A stretch of 64,000 nucleotides of DNA from Candidatus Gastranaerophilales bacterium (GTDB taxonomy: Bacteria; Cyanobacteriota; Vampirovibrionia; Gastranaerophilales; Gastranaerophilaceae). A model generated the notes under the pieces. It made no database searches. It worked only from the letters and a program-made list of their open reading frames with translations, and was not told the origin of the DNA. The DNA lies in NCBI GenBank assembly GCA_944323165.1, contig CALURK010000002.1, positions 124,001 through 188,000 of the forward strand, in the 5' to 3' direction. The position numbers and the translations under genes were made by a program. Positions 35,830-44,249 of this stretch are shown one piece after another (the first letter of the stretch is position 1; each line of letters starts with the position of its first letter).

Positions 35830-36492
35830 ATGGAAGCTGATATAAGAGAGGTTTTTTCTTCAATACAAGGAGAAGGACCTTATGTAGGATATAAACAATT
35901 ATTTGTAAGGTTTTGCGGGTGTAATTTGAAGTGCAAATATTGCGATACAGATTTTGATACAGCTCATGCCTCCAAGTATTCAGCTAGCGGTTTACTTAAG
36001 CTTGCTGAGATGAATCAGGATTGCCATTCAATTTCTCTTACGGGAGGCGAACCGCTTTTAAGTATAAAATTCTTGAAAGAATTTCTTCCGAAATGTAAGC
36101 TTCCGGTATATTTAGAAACTAATGGAACATTATATAAAAATTTGGCTGAAATAATCGATTATATTTCTTATGTTTCTGCTGATATAAAATTGCCTAGTTG
36201 TACGGGATTGAGGCAAATGTGGGATTTGCATGACAAATTTTTTAAAATAGCTTCTCAAAAAATACTTTTTGCCAAAATGGTCTTTAATAATTCAATCACT
36301 GAAGATGAATTGATAAAAGCTTGTAATTTATGCAAAAAGTATAGCATAGAACTCGTACTGCAGCCAGAGATGGTGGATAATAAACTTTCAGTTAGTTCAG
36401 AATTTATGGAAGCGATTTTAAACAATGCTCTAAAATATTATCATAACGTAAGGCTAATTCCGCAAGTACATAAATTTCTAAATGTACAATAA
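35830..36492 (+). CDS. queE: 7-carboxy-7-deazaguanine synthase
   Basis: Radical SAM enzyme of queuosine biosynthesis that contracts 6-carboxytetrahydropterin. The cluster motif is CNLKCKYC (Cx3Cx2C, about 31-38) followed by DTDFDT; upstream is IREVFSSIQGEGPYVGYKQLFVRF and later LTGGEPLL and YLETNGTL, all typical. At 220 residues it is complete. queC and queD are not next to it. Confidence 0.94.
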   Translation: MEADIREVFSSIQGEGPYVGYKQLFVRFCGCNLKCKYCDTDFDTAHASKYSASGLLKLAEMNQDCHSISLTGGEPLLSIKFLKEFLPKCKLPVYLETNGTLYKNLAEIIDYISYVSADIKLPSCTGLRQMWDLHDKFFKIASQKILFAKMVFNNSITEDELIKACNLCKKYSIELVLQPEMVDNKLSVSSEFMEAILNNALKYYHNVRLIPQVHKFLNVQ

Positions 36493-36496
36493 CTTC

Positions 36497-36880
36497 TTAT
36501 GCTAAATATTCTAAAATAGCTCCGCCAATTTCTTCGTTTGGATCAAATGGGCAGTTCTTAGGGGGATTAATAGAATTTTGAATTAACATAGCAAATAAAG
36601 GTCCAAATGCGTCCGGAATTTTTGTTTTCCTGTATATTCCAGCTAGAAAGGTTTGTATATTAGGTGAAGTTGTTTTGTTGTACTTTGATAGTGTAGGGTA
36701 TAGCTGTTTTACTTCTTGATTACCTTCGTCAAGCAGTAAATTTAACTCATACAAACTCTCTATAACTTCAGTTTCAGATTTTGGCTTCTCAAGGGTCGTT
36801 TTTATCTCATTTAGACTATGTCTTTTGGGAATATCAACAACGCAATAATTTCTATATTGATTAGGATACGATACACTCAT
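36497..36880 (-). CDS. Unknown 127-aa protein
   Basis: No family recognised. Polar, helical, with Cys at about 13 and near the C-terminus (NPPKNCPFDPNEEIGGAILEYL); no signal peptide or membrane segment. TATAAT lies at 36887-36892 (minus), six bases before the ATG, so the mRNA could be leaderless. It is seven bases downstream of the prepilin peptidase gene. Confidence 0.55.
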   Translation of the reverse strand: MSVSYPNQYRNYCVVDIPKRHSLNEIKTTLEKPKSETEVIESLYELNLLLDEGNQEVKQLYPTLSKYNKTTSPNIQTFLAGIYRKTKIPDAFGPLFAMLIQNSINPPKNCPFDPNEEIGGAILEYLA

Positions 36881-36887
36881 AAGATGA

Positions 36888-37793
36888 TTATACGATAAAG
36901 AATAAAAAGATTAAAGCTCCGACGGCAAGTGCCGGGACATACGGCAAGTAGTTTCTATTTTCGACTTTTTTGATGTTTTTAATAATGGAGTATGCCAAAG
37001 CTATTCCTGTAATTATTAAAAAAGCAAGTGTATAGTAGTTTTGCCAAGCAGCTTCCATTATTACAACAGATAGTGCAAACAATACTCCTAATATACAGGT
37101 CATTTTATTATTATTTTTATATTGATTGTAGAAAAATATAGGTAGTATAAAAATCATAGATGATATAAATCCCAATAGTAATACTAGTATGATTTCTTTT
37201 CCGAAAATAGCACCTAATGCTCCCGCAACGTATGTGTCAGCTTCACCCATGGCTCGTTTATCCGTAAAAAGATAGCCGGAGCGGGCTAGTATTTCAAGAA
37301 TTATTACGCCTATTAATAAGCCGATAATAGAGTTTATAAACCCACCCATGCCTGAAGTGACAGCGTTGAATATAATACCGCTAATTCCCATTGCAATTGC
37401 TATATTGCAGTCTACGAGTTGTTCTTTTAAGTCTGTACCAGTCATTATTATTAAGCACGAAATCCAAAAAAGGGTAAATAAAGCTTTTAAACTTATTCCA
37501 AACTTAACAAAAGTAAAAGCAAATAAAAGCATTGTAATTATTTCGACAATCGGATATTGTATACTAATTTTTTCTTTACAAAAATAACATTTGCCGCCTA
37601 ACAAAATATATGAAATTACCGGAATGTTGTGCCAGAATAACAATTTATTTCCACATTTTGGACATTTGGAAGGTGGAAAAACTATGCTTTCACCAGATAA
37701 AGTTCTTAAAATAACAACATTATAGAAACTTCCAAGACATAATCCTAAAATACATATCCAGAACAAAATGTAGTGAAATGAATCAATCATCAT
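36888..37793 (-). CDS. pilD: Prepilin peptidase (type IV leader peptidase)
   Basis: Cleaves and methylates prepilin-like proteins at the inner membrane. The N-terminal domain has two CxxC pairs, CPKCGN and CYFCKE (about residues 43-75); the A24 aspartyl protease domain has the catalytic Asp residues in GTDLKEQLVD and GEADTYVAG. About eight membrane segments. The start overlaps the end of the sigma factor gene by 11 bases; ATG at 37793 or the next codon is used with GAGGAG immediately before. Pilin genes are not in the window. Confidence 0.93.
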   Translation of the reverse strand: MMIDSFHYILFWICILGLCLGSFYNVVILRTLSGESIVFPPSKCPKCGNKLLFWHNIPVISYILLGGKCYFCKEKISIQYPIVEIITMLLFAFTFVKFGISLKALFTLFWISCLIIMTGTDLKEQLVDCNIAIAMGISGIIFNAVTSGMGGFINSIIGLLIGVIILEILARSGYLFTDKRAMGEADTYVAGALGAIFGKEIILVLLLGFISSMIFILPIFFYNQYKNNNKMTCILGVLFALSVVIMEAAWQNYYTLAFLIITGIALAYSIIKNIKKVENRNYLPYVPALAVGALIFLFFIV

Positions 37794-38583
37794 TCTCCTC
37801 TTCCGTTTCATTTACAAACAGCTTATACAGTATAGAAAAAGCTTTTTTAAGTTTTCGAGAAACTTGCATTGGGGTTAAGTTAAATTTTCGAGCAATTTCC
37901 TTTTGAGATAAATCGTCGTAATAATAAGCTTTAACGAGTTTTTTAGATTCCGGTGGAAGTTTTTCTATTATTTCTCTCAAGACGATTTTTGTATCTTCAA
38001 GCTCTCTTGCGTCTTTGTAATTTTCTTTTGTGATAACTTCTTCGTATCCTAAGTTGTTAGAATCATTTGTGTATAAATCATCCAAAGAAAGAGTTGAGCA
38101 TCTTCTGTCCACTTGAAAAGCTAAATCTATGTTTTTTCTAGAAACTTTAAGTGCTTCTGCTACATCGTCATTAGTAAGTTCGTTTAACTCCTCAACAGTA
38201 AGAGCCTTAATAAAGCTGTTAATACGAAAGGCAAGCTCTTGCATATGTCTTGGAACTCTAATGGTACTTGTCTTATCTCTCAAGAAATGTTTCATTTCGC
38301 CAATAATGTAGTAACCGGCAAATATTTTAAAATTATCATTGATATTTTCGGAATATGCATCTATCGCTTTTAATAAACCAATAGCCCCTGCCTGTACTAA
38401 ATCCTCAATTGGGTCATAAGAACGTCTTGCAATCGTGCGGGCTATTTTTTTTATAATCGGCAGCATTTGGGTTACGATAAGAGCTTTGGCTCTTGCTTTT
38501 TTATACTTATTAGTTTCAGAATGGTATTTATCCAACCACTCTGAAACTAATTCATAAGTATTTTGCTCGCTCTTATTTTGCAT
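37783..38583 (-). CDS. sigF: SigF/SigB-like group 3 sigma factor
   Basis: 266 residues with regions 2, 3 and 4 and no region 1. Region 2 shows IEDLVQAGAIGLLKAIDAY (about 57-75) and FAGYYIIGEMKHFLRDKTSTIRVPRHMQEL (about 87-116), region 3 LTNDDVAEALKVSRKNI, and region 4 LSQKEIARKFNLTPMQVSRKLKKAF (about 225-249). This pattern is SigB/SigF-like; in cyanobacteria SigF controls type IV pili. Its overlap with the prepilin peptidase gene supports a surface-structure role. It could also read the GCCG-type promoters in this window. No anti-sigma gene is adjacent. The start at 38583 has no strong ribosome site. Confidence 0.88.
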   Translation of the reverse strand: MQNKSEQNTYELVSEWLDKYHSETNKYKKARAKALIVTQMLPIIKKIARTIARRSYDPIEDLVQAGAIGLLKAIDAYSENINDNFKIFAGYYIIGEMKHFLRDKTSTIRVPRHMQELAFRINSFIKALTVEELNELTNDDVAEALKVSRKNIDLAFQVDRRCSTLSLDDLYTNDSNNLGYEEVITKENYKDARELEDTKIVLREIIEKLPPESKKLVKAYYYDDLSQKEIARKFNLTPMQVSRKLKKAFSILYKLFVNETEEENDD

Positions 38584-38611
38584 TTAATTTAAATCCATTC
38601 CAGTATTATTT

Positions 38612-38640
38612 ATAATAACACGATTATATGGGTTTATCAA
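38612..38640 (-). promoter_or_regulatory. Housekeeping-type promoter of sigF
   Basis: On the minus strand TTGATA (38635-38640), 17 bp, TATTAT (38612-38617), giving a leader of about 22 bases before the ATG at 38583. Confidence 0.6.
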
Positions 38641-38641
38641 T

Positions 38642-39109
38642 TTATGCATTTGTATTTTTTACCTTATTCTCAAGAGAATCTAATTCTTTTTTTAAGGCAT
38701 TACTATATTCTTGCTTTAACATATCTACTTTTGATAGAGCTTCATCTAATTTAAATTTAATTGTTTCAAGTTGTCTTGATTTGCTTTTATTAAATTTATC
38801 AGAATATTCACTAAGAGCTTCCGTACAAAGATATCCTTCATTTGCTTTTGATTTATTCAAAACACGTTCTTCTCCTGATTTAAACTTAGTAAATACACCT
38901 TGTTTAGGTTTCAAAATAAATGAAACTTCATCTTGGGATTTATCATTTAGGACTGTCCTCACGTTATCAGAAAAATCTTTAGCAAAATTAAGATCTTTCA
39001 TTAAAAGCGAATCTGTGCTGTTTTTTGCAAGTTCAAAACCTTTTTGCATTGTTTTGTTGTAACCAATTTTTGAACCGAAGTTTGTATTATTGATTGGATT
39101 AATTTTCAT
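38642..39109 (-). CDS. Unknown 155-aa coiled-coil protein with N-terminal NTNFG motif
   Basis: Begins MKINPINNTNFGSKIG, similar to the (P/N)-S-F-K-G motif of other unknown proteins here. The rest is charged and helical; the last 60 residues form a coiled coil (LETIKFKLDEALSKVDMLKQEYSNALKKELDSLENKV). No signal peptide. AAAGGA lies upstream of the ATG. It is 33 bp downstream of mlaE and may be co-transcribed with it. Confidence 0.6.
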   Translation of the reverse strand: MKINPINNTNFGSKIGYNKTMQKGFELAKNSTDSLLMKDLNFAKDFSDNVRTVLNDKSQDEVSFILKPKQGVFTKFKSGEERVLNKSKANEGYLCTEALSEYSDKFNKSKSRQLETIKFKLDEALSKVDMLKQEYSNALKKELDSLENKVKNTNA

Positions 39110-39142
39110 TTTTTCTGTCCTTTCTTTTACCTTACCTGTGTA

Positions 39143-39874
39143 CTATAAATAGAAAATTAAATTAATAATAAAATCTGCAATAAGCATGTAGACAGTTGAT
39201 AATACCGCTGCTTTTGTAGTTGATTCTCCAACATCTTTTGCGCCCCCTTTAGTTTCATAACCCTGGGTTGCGCATACAAGTGCGATGAGAATTCCAAAGA
39301 TCATGCCTTTAAGTAAACTTATATAAATATCTCTTGTACTTAGCCAAAGCCAAACTGAATTTATGTATCTTGCAGGATGCAGATGTATTGTCGCGTGTGA
39401 AACCAATAGCCCGCCTAAAATACCTACAACTTCAGCAAGAAGTACAACCATAGGTACAGTAATTGCTGCAGCAAGTAGTCTTGGTGAAAAATAATATCCA
39501 ACAGGATCTATTTTTAGAGTTTTAATGGCGTCGACTTGAGAAGTAACTTGCATGTTGGCAATTTCTGCCGAAATTGCAGTTCCGGCTCTTGCCCCGATTG
39601 CGAGGGCTACAAAACCCGGAGCAATTTCTCTTATCATAACAACAGCAATAGAGCCTCCTACATAGGCTTCTGCTCCCGACATAAGAAACTGTTTTGAAAC
39701 TTGTATTGCAATAACTGCTGCCGATACAAATGCTATTACTAAAGATATTAAAAGCGAATCATAACTAATAGCTGCTGCTTGTGAAATAACATGACACCAT
39801 CTGGAGCGTCCGGTAATCAGATACTTAACGCTCGTATATAGGTTTTGCATGCATTTTCCAAAAAAATTAATCAT
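39143..39874 (-). CDS. mlaE: MlaE/TGD1-type ABC transporter permease
   Basis: Inner-membrane permease of the phospholipid (Mla) or chloroplast-lipid-type (TGD) transporter. Typical features are GSIAVVMIREIAPGFVALAIGARAGTAISAEIANMQVTSQVDAIKTL (about 73-117), the DUF140 signature, and about five hydrophobic segments. The 243-residue length fits. The usual ATPase (MlaF) and MCE protein (MlaD) are not adjacent. Its first codons overlap the end of ilvE by eight bases. A second in-frame ATG eight codons in has a somewhat better ribosome site. Confidence 0.93.
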   Translation of the reverse strand: MINFFGKCMQNLYTSVKYLITGRSRWCHVISQAAAISYDSLLISLVIAFVSAAVIAIQVSKQFLMSGAEAYVGGSIAVVMIREIAPGFVALAIGARAGTAISAEIANMQVTSQVDAIKTLKIDPVGYYFSPRLLAAAITVPMVVLLAEVVGILGGLLVSHATIHLHPARYINSVWLWLSTRDIYISLLKGMIFGILIALVCATQGYETKGGAKDVGESTTKAAVLSTVYMLIADFIINLIFYL

Positions 39875-40781
39875 ATACAGGAATACACCATTTCTTGAAT
39901 TTTTCTACCTTACCTTTTACGACATCAAAATAAAGTGTTTGAATTTGCTTTGTAATAACACCTATTTTCCCGTCACCTACATATCTGTGATCAATACTTT
40001 TAACAGGAACAATTTGAGCACCTGTTCCACAGCAAAAAGCTTCTTCTGCTGCATAGAGCTCTGTTCTATCAATGGAACGCTCTTTTACCGGTATGCCAAG
40101 TTCTTTAGCAAGTTCAATAACAGTATTTCTTGTTACACCTACAAGAATGTCATCTGTTGTGCTTGTAGTTACTAGAGTTCCATTGATAATAAGGAATATA
40201 TTCATAGCGGAGCCTTCTGTTACCTGACCTGATTCAGAAAGAACTACAGCATCATCAAAACCAGCTTCGTGTGCATCAGTTTTAATGAGGGCTGAATTAG
40301 CATAAGCACCGCTAACTTTTGCTCTTGGAGGTATTGCATTATCAGATGTTCTTCTCCAGCTTGATACGCAAAGCTTTAAACCTCTGTTGTTTTCAAAATA
40401 ATCTCCAAAAGGAGTTGTAAAAATTAAAAAAGAATCTTCATTATCAGTTAGTGTAGGACCAACTTTCTGTGAGGATTTGTAAAGAGTTGGTCTTATATAA
40501 ACATCAGTTTTATAGCCGTTTAATTTTAGCAAGTCCTTGGTGATATTTGTGTATTCGTCAATAGTATAAGGACTTTGCATCCACATTACTTTTGCACTAT
40601 TAAGAAGTCTTTCATAATGTTCTTTGACTCTAAATGCATAAAGTTGATTTTCTTCTTTATTATAGTAGGCTCTTATACCCTCAAATACAGAGGTACCATA
40701 CAAAAAAGCGTGTGTCCTTACAGGTAAAACTGCCTTATCAGCTTCAATAAATTCGCCATTCATAAAGACGTGTTCTGTCAT
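39867..40781 (-). CDS. ilvE: Branched-chain aminotransferase, class IV short type
   Basis: PLP enzyme interconverting branched-chain amino acids and 2-oxo acids. Signature segments are VLPVRTHAFLYGTSVFEGIRAY (about 17-38), YIRPTLYKS, AKVSGAYANSALIKTDAHEAGFDDAVVLSESGQVTEGSAMNIF with the PLP-contacting part, and GVTRNTVIELA. The 304-residue length is typical of the IlvE type of E. coli. The start was set at ATG 40781, seven bases after GGGAGG. A second, structurally different aminotransferase lies at 41651-42685. Confidence 0.92.
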   Translation of the reverse strand: MTEHVFMNGEFIEADKAVLPVRTHAFLYGTSVFEGIRAYYNKEENQLYAFRVKEHYERLLNSAKVMWMQSPYTIDEYTNITKDLLKLNGYKTDVYIRPTLYKSSQKVGPTLTDNEDSFLIFTTPFGDYFENNRGLKLCVSSWRRTSDNAIPPRAKVSGAYANSALIKTDAHEAGFDDAVVLSESGQVTEGSAMNIFLIINGTLVTTSTTDDILVGVTRNTVIELAKELGIPVKERSIDRTELYAAEEAFCCGTGAQIVPVKSIDHRYVGDGKIGVITKQIQTLYFDVVKGKVEKFKKWCIPVYD

Positions 40782-40928
40782 TACGTGTCCTCCCATCATT
40801 TTATTTTACTACAACTATGAAACTTTGATATTTAACTTGTTACATTTTGTAAAGTATTGTAGTTAAATATAAGCAATTTTTAATCCTTTCGTGTTTTTAT
40901 ATAAGTATAGTAGTGTGGAGGCAGTTTT

Positions 40929-41603
40929 ATGTACGAAGTCAATAATGGCGTTGTAAAAGTTGACGGTTCAAGAGGTAAATATGATAATAAGGTTTCAGAT
41001 CCATCTGTCAGGTATGGAAGAAATGCTGTAGAAAATCTATATACGTATATGGAGCAGCCGTTAGTTGCTGATAACATGACAGTTGCACCAATTTTAGATT
41101 TCGGCGTAAACCCGGAGACTGCTCAGCACAATATTGATAAATTGGATAAATTTTTAAAAGAAAATGATGAGTATCTAAAAGCATTACCTCCTCTCGAGTA
41201 TGAATATAGGTATATGCCTCAAATGCAGAAAGGGCAAGTTGATAAAAAGGCTCTGTTAGGAGCAGCTTATGAGGAAATGGGAAAAGTAAATGATTTATCA
41301 GTTGAAGATTTGGACAGCAGATTTGCGCCTGATAAAAATTACACATCGAAGCCTCTAGATGTGAATAATGATGGTAAGGTTGATATTGCAGAATATGGTT
41401 CAAGTCTTTTGGCAGCGGATATGTTAAGCAAGTCAGATACTCCCAATAATGCTAATATCGATGGTACAATAAACAAAAGAGGTTTTGATGCTGTTCTTGC
41501 TTATACTAAAAAAAGTAATGCAGAAGCTGCTGCAAAACTATATTCAAATATCTATAATACATACAATTTAGGCGATGCAAAAAAAGATTTTAAGGCTGAA
41601 TAG
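40929..41603 (+). CDS. EF-hand-containing unknown protein (224 aa)
   Basis: Contains one canonical EF-hand loop, DVNNDGKVDIAE (144-155), and a degenerate second one starting near residue 170 (DTPNNANIDGTIN). No signal peptide or membrane segment. The N-terminal 130 residues are polar with Tyr/Pro-rich stretches (LPPLEYEYRYMPQM) and match nothing I know. Calcium binding is likely from the motif. GGAGG lies upstream of the ATG. Confidence 0.65.
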   Translation: MYEVNNGVVKVDGSRGKYDNKVSDPSVRYGRNAVENLYTYMEQPLVADNMTVAPILDFGVNPETAQHNIDKLDKFLKENDEYLKALPPLEYEYRYMPQMQKGQVDKKALLGAAYEEMGKVNDLSVEDLDSRFAPDKNYTSKPLDVNNDGKVDIAEYGSSLLAADMLSKSDTPNNANIDGTINKRGFDAVLAYTKKSNAEAAAKLYSNIYNTYNLGDAKKDFKAE

Positions 41604-41610
41604 AAAATAC

Positions 41611-41642
41611 AAAAAAAGACCGATTTTTAAATCGGTCTTTTT
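41611..41642. terminator. Bidirectional terminator between convergent genes
   Basis: A-tract plus GACCGAT pairs with ATCGGTC plus T-tract, a compact stem with a short AT loop. It serves the EF-hand gene on plus and the aminotransferase gene on minus. Confidence 0.85.
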
Positions 41643-41650
41643 TATTATGT

Positions 41651-42685
41651 TTAAGCAATTTCTTTAATCCAGCCTTCAGGAGCTTCAATCCTTCCCATTT
41701 GAATTCCTGTAAGAGTGTCATACAATTTTTGGGAAATAGGTCCCATCTTTTCCATTCCTGAAGGGAAAAGAACTGTTTCATCGTGGTTTACGACTTTACC
41801 TACAGGAGAAAGAACTGCAGCTGTTCCACAAAGAGCGCATTCTGCAAAATCCTTAACTTCGCTGAATAGAATTTCTCTTTCTTCCGCTTCTAATCCTAAA
41901 TAGTGCTTAGCAACGTACATCAAAGATCTTCGTGTGATAGATGGCAAAATCGTGTTAGATTTTGGAGTAACAATCTTATTATCTTTTGTTACGAAAATTA
42001 TGTTAGCTCCGCCGGTTTCTTCTACTTTTGTTCTTGTCGCAGAATCCAGATACATATTTTCATTGTAACCTTTATTATGAGCGTCAACTATTGCGTGAAG
42101 GCTCATTGCATAATTAAGCCCCGCTTTAATGTGTCCGGTACCGTGAGGAGCAGCTCTATCAAAATCAGGAACTCTTAATGTAATAGGCTTAGCTCCACCT
42201 TTAAAATATGGTCCTACAGGTGAAGTGAATATCCTAAATTGAAATTCTGTAGCGGGTTTAACTCCCATAACAGGATTTATACCGAACATATATGGTCTTA
42301 TGTATAAAGAAGCTCCTGAACCGTAAGGAGGAACGTAGTCAATATTTTTTCTAACAGTTTGAACGACAGCATCTACAAATCTATCTTCAGGAAAAACAGC
42401 CATTTCTAAGTAACTGCAAGAATCTGCCATTCTTTTAGCATTCAAATCAGGTCTAAAACAAACAACTCTTCCGTCAACAGTCCTATAAGCCTTCATTCCC
42501 TCAAAGCAAGTCTGAGCATATTGAAGAACGCAAGCGCATTCATTCATCACTATATTTTCGTCAGTTGTGATAGTTCCCTCGTCCCACTTGCCGTCTTTGT
42601 AATTTGAAACAAAACGGTAATCAGTCTTCATGTAGCCAAAACCTAAGTTTGCCCAATCAATATTTTTAGCTTCAAGTGTTTTCAT
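41651..42685 (-). CDS. ilvE: Branched-chain aminotransferase, class IV long (eukaryotic/Bacillus-like) type
   Basis: A second aminotransferase of the longer BCAT type (344 residues). Signatures are WDEGTITTDENIVMNECACVLQYAQTCFEGMKAYRTVDGRVVCFRPDLNAKRM (about 34-85), LYIRPYMFGINPVMGVKP, HIKAGLNYAMSLHAIVDAHNKGYNENMYLDSATRTKVEETGGANIIFV with the PLP lysine, and ILPSITRRSLMYVA. The start was set at ATG 42685 after AAGGAGG; a GTG three codons earlier lies inside that site. Having two BCAT types so close suggests different directions or substrates. Confidence 0.93.
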   Translation of the reverse strand: MKTLEAKNIDWANLGFGYMKTDYRFVSNYKDGKWDEGTITTDENIVMNECACVLQYAQTCFEGMKAYRTVDGRVVCFRPDLNAKRMADSCSYLEMAVFPEDRFVDAVVQTVRKNIDYVPPYGSGASLYIRPYMFGINPVMGVKPATEFQFRIFTSPVGPYFKGGAKPITLRVPDFDRAAPHGTGHIKAGLNYAMSLHAIVDAHNKGYNENMYLDSATRTKVEETGGANIIFVTKDNKIVTPKSNTILPSITRRSLMYVAKHYLGLEAEEREILFSEVKDFAECALCGTAAVLSPVGKVVNHDETVLFPSGMEKMGPISQKLYDTLTGIQMGRIEAPEGWIKEIA

Positions 42686-42723
42686 TATGTCCACTCCTCC
42701 TTAATTCTATCTAATTATATAAC

Positions 42724-42755
42724 AAAACGGGAAATCTAGAAAGACTTCCCGTTTT
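42724..42755. terminator. Terminator after the symporter gene
   Basis: AAAACGGGAA (42724-42733) pairs with TTCCCGTTTT (42746-42755). It ends the transcript of the minus-strand symporter gene (stop at 42777). Confidence 0.85.
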
Positions 42756-42776
42756 ATAAAGTAAACTTATATTAAC

Positions 42777-44102
42777 TTAGCTAATAATATCTCCGTATGC
42801 TTCGGGATTATTAAGTAAGTCATAGTTAATTTCATTTTCATTGTCAGCAATTGCAGCTGCAACAACCGCATCAGAAGTTACATTAAGAAGAGTTCTCATC
42901 ATATCTGTAATTCTTTCTATTGTAAACAGGAATGCAAAACCTGCAACAAGCTGTTCAGGGCTCAATCCCATACCGTTAAGAACAAGAGCAATTGTAATTA
43001 AGCCGGCTCCAGGAATTCCTGCGCAAGTTGAAGACGCAACAATTGCCAAAAGTGCAATTTGAACAACTAAAAATGGTGTTAGAGCAACTCCGTAAGCTTG
43101 AGTCAAGAATATAACCGCAATAACCTGAAGCATTGCAGTGCCGTCCATGTTTAATGTTGCTCCAAGCGGTAGTACAAAGCTTGAAACTTTATGCGAAATA
43201 CCTCTTTTTTCGCAGCAAGCAATTGTTAAAGGTAGAGTAGCTGAAGAGCTTGCTGTACCAAACGCAACCATCATAGCCTCTGCCATAGCTGCGTAAAGCA
43301 TCATAACAGGGACTTTTGAAAATATCTTCAAAAATACAGGATAAACAATAAAGAATTGTATCGCAAACCCGATAGCCAATACTCCCAAGTATTTAGAAAT
43401 ACTCATGAATATATCAATACCGAAAGAAGAAACGGCTACAGCGGTCAATGCAAATACACCAGGAGCTGCAAAGCACATTATCCAATCGGTAATTTTCATT
43501 GTAGCGGCAAAAATAGATTCAAAGAAACTTACAAAAGGTCTGTTTATATCACCAACTTTTGCAAGTGCTATAGAAAACATTACAGCAAATACAATAATCG
43601 GTACCATATCTCCGCTTGCAATTGAAGCTAAAGGATTTTTAGGTATAAAATCTAAGAAAATATTTAATAAATTGCCTTTCTGAGCCTCAATTGTAGCAGC
43701 AACCTGTGCTTGAATATCAGTTGCTGTATCAATATTTATATAGTGAGCAGCTCCTAGACCAGGTTTTAACAATAAAGCCAAAGCTGCACCAATCGTTACT
43801 GCAACAACAGTAATGATTGTGTAGTAAAAAATCATCTTAGTACCAAGTTTGCTCAACTGTTTACTGTCACCAATGCTTGTAATGCCAATTACTATAGCAG
43901 AAATTACTAAAGGTATTACAACCATTTGAATCAGTCTGATAAACACTTGCCCAATGAAGGTTAGGGTTGTCATAATAATCGGGCTTGGTTCATTATGAAG
44001 CCAAATTCCGACTAAAACACCCAAGATAAGTCCGGCAAATATATGCCAATTTCTTTTTAAACCCAAACCAAGTGCAATTAACACTTGCATGTGAAATTTC
44101 AT
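42777..44102 (-). CDS. Dicarboxylate/amino acid:cation symporter (DAACS family)
   Basis: Sodium- or proton-coupled transporter of glutamate, aspartate or C4-dicarboxylates. Signatures are LIQMVVIPLVISAIVIGI (about 57-74), the serine-rich AFGTASSSATLPLTI hairpin (about 276-290) and LPLGATLNMDGTAM (about 308-321), and STCAGIPGAGLIT (about 353-365). Eight membrane segments with the expected re-entrant loops; 441 residues. Ligand specificity cannot be told. Confidence 0.93.
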   Translation of the reverse strand: MKFHMQVLIALGLGLKRNWHIFAGLILGVLVGIWLHNEPSPIIMTTLTFIGQVFIRLIQMVVIPLVISAIVIGITSIGDSKQLSKLGTKMIFYYTIITVVAVTIGAALALLLKPGLGAAHYINIDTATDIQAQVAATIEAQKGNLLNIFLDFIPKNPLASIASGDMVPIIVFAVMFSIALAKVGDINRPFVSFFESIFAATMKITDWIMCFAAPGVFALTAVAVSSFGIDIFMSISKYLGVLAIGFAIQFFIVYPVFLKIFSKVPVMMLYAAMAEAMMVAFGTASSSATLPLTIACCEKRGISHKVSSFVLPLGATLNMDGTAMLQVIAVIFLTQAYGVALTPFLVVQIALLAIVASSTCAGIPGAGLITIALVLNGMGLSPEQLVAGFAFLFTIERITDMMRTLLNVTSDAVVAAAIADNENEINYDLLNNPEAYGDIIS

Positions 44103-44190
44103 ATATAAATCCTCTCATATACTTATATTAACTAGTATATCTTACTATTTTTTAGCATGATTGTAAATACTATCAATGAAGTGTTTTGAA

Positions 44191-44234
44191 AAAAGAATAA
44201 GCGCCGCGTCTAATGACGCGGCGCTTATTCTTTT
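44191..44234. terminator. Strong 20-bp terminator after valS
   Basis: A perfect 20-base stem (44191-44210 with 44215-44234) around a TAAT loop, GC-rich in the middle with A/T ends providing T-runs for both strands. Confidence 0.9.
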
Positions 44235-44249
44235 TTATTCTGTTATTTA

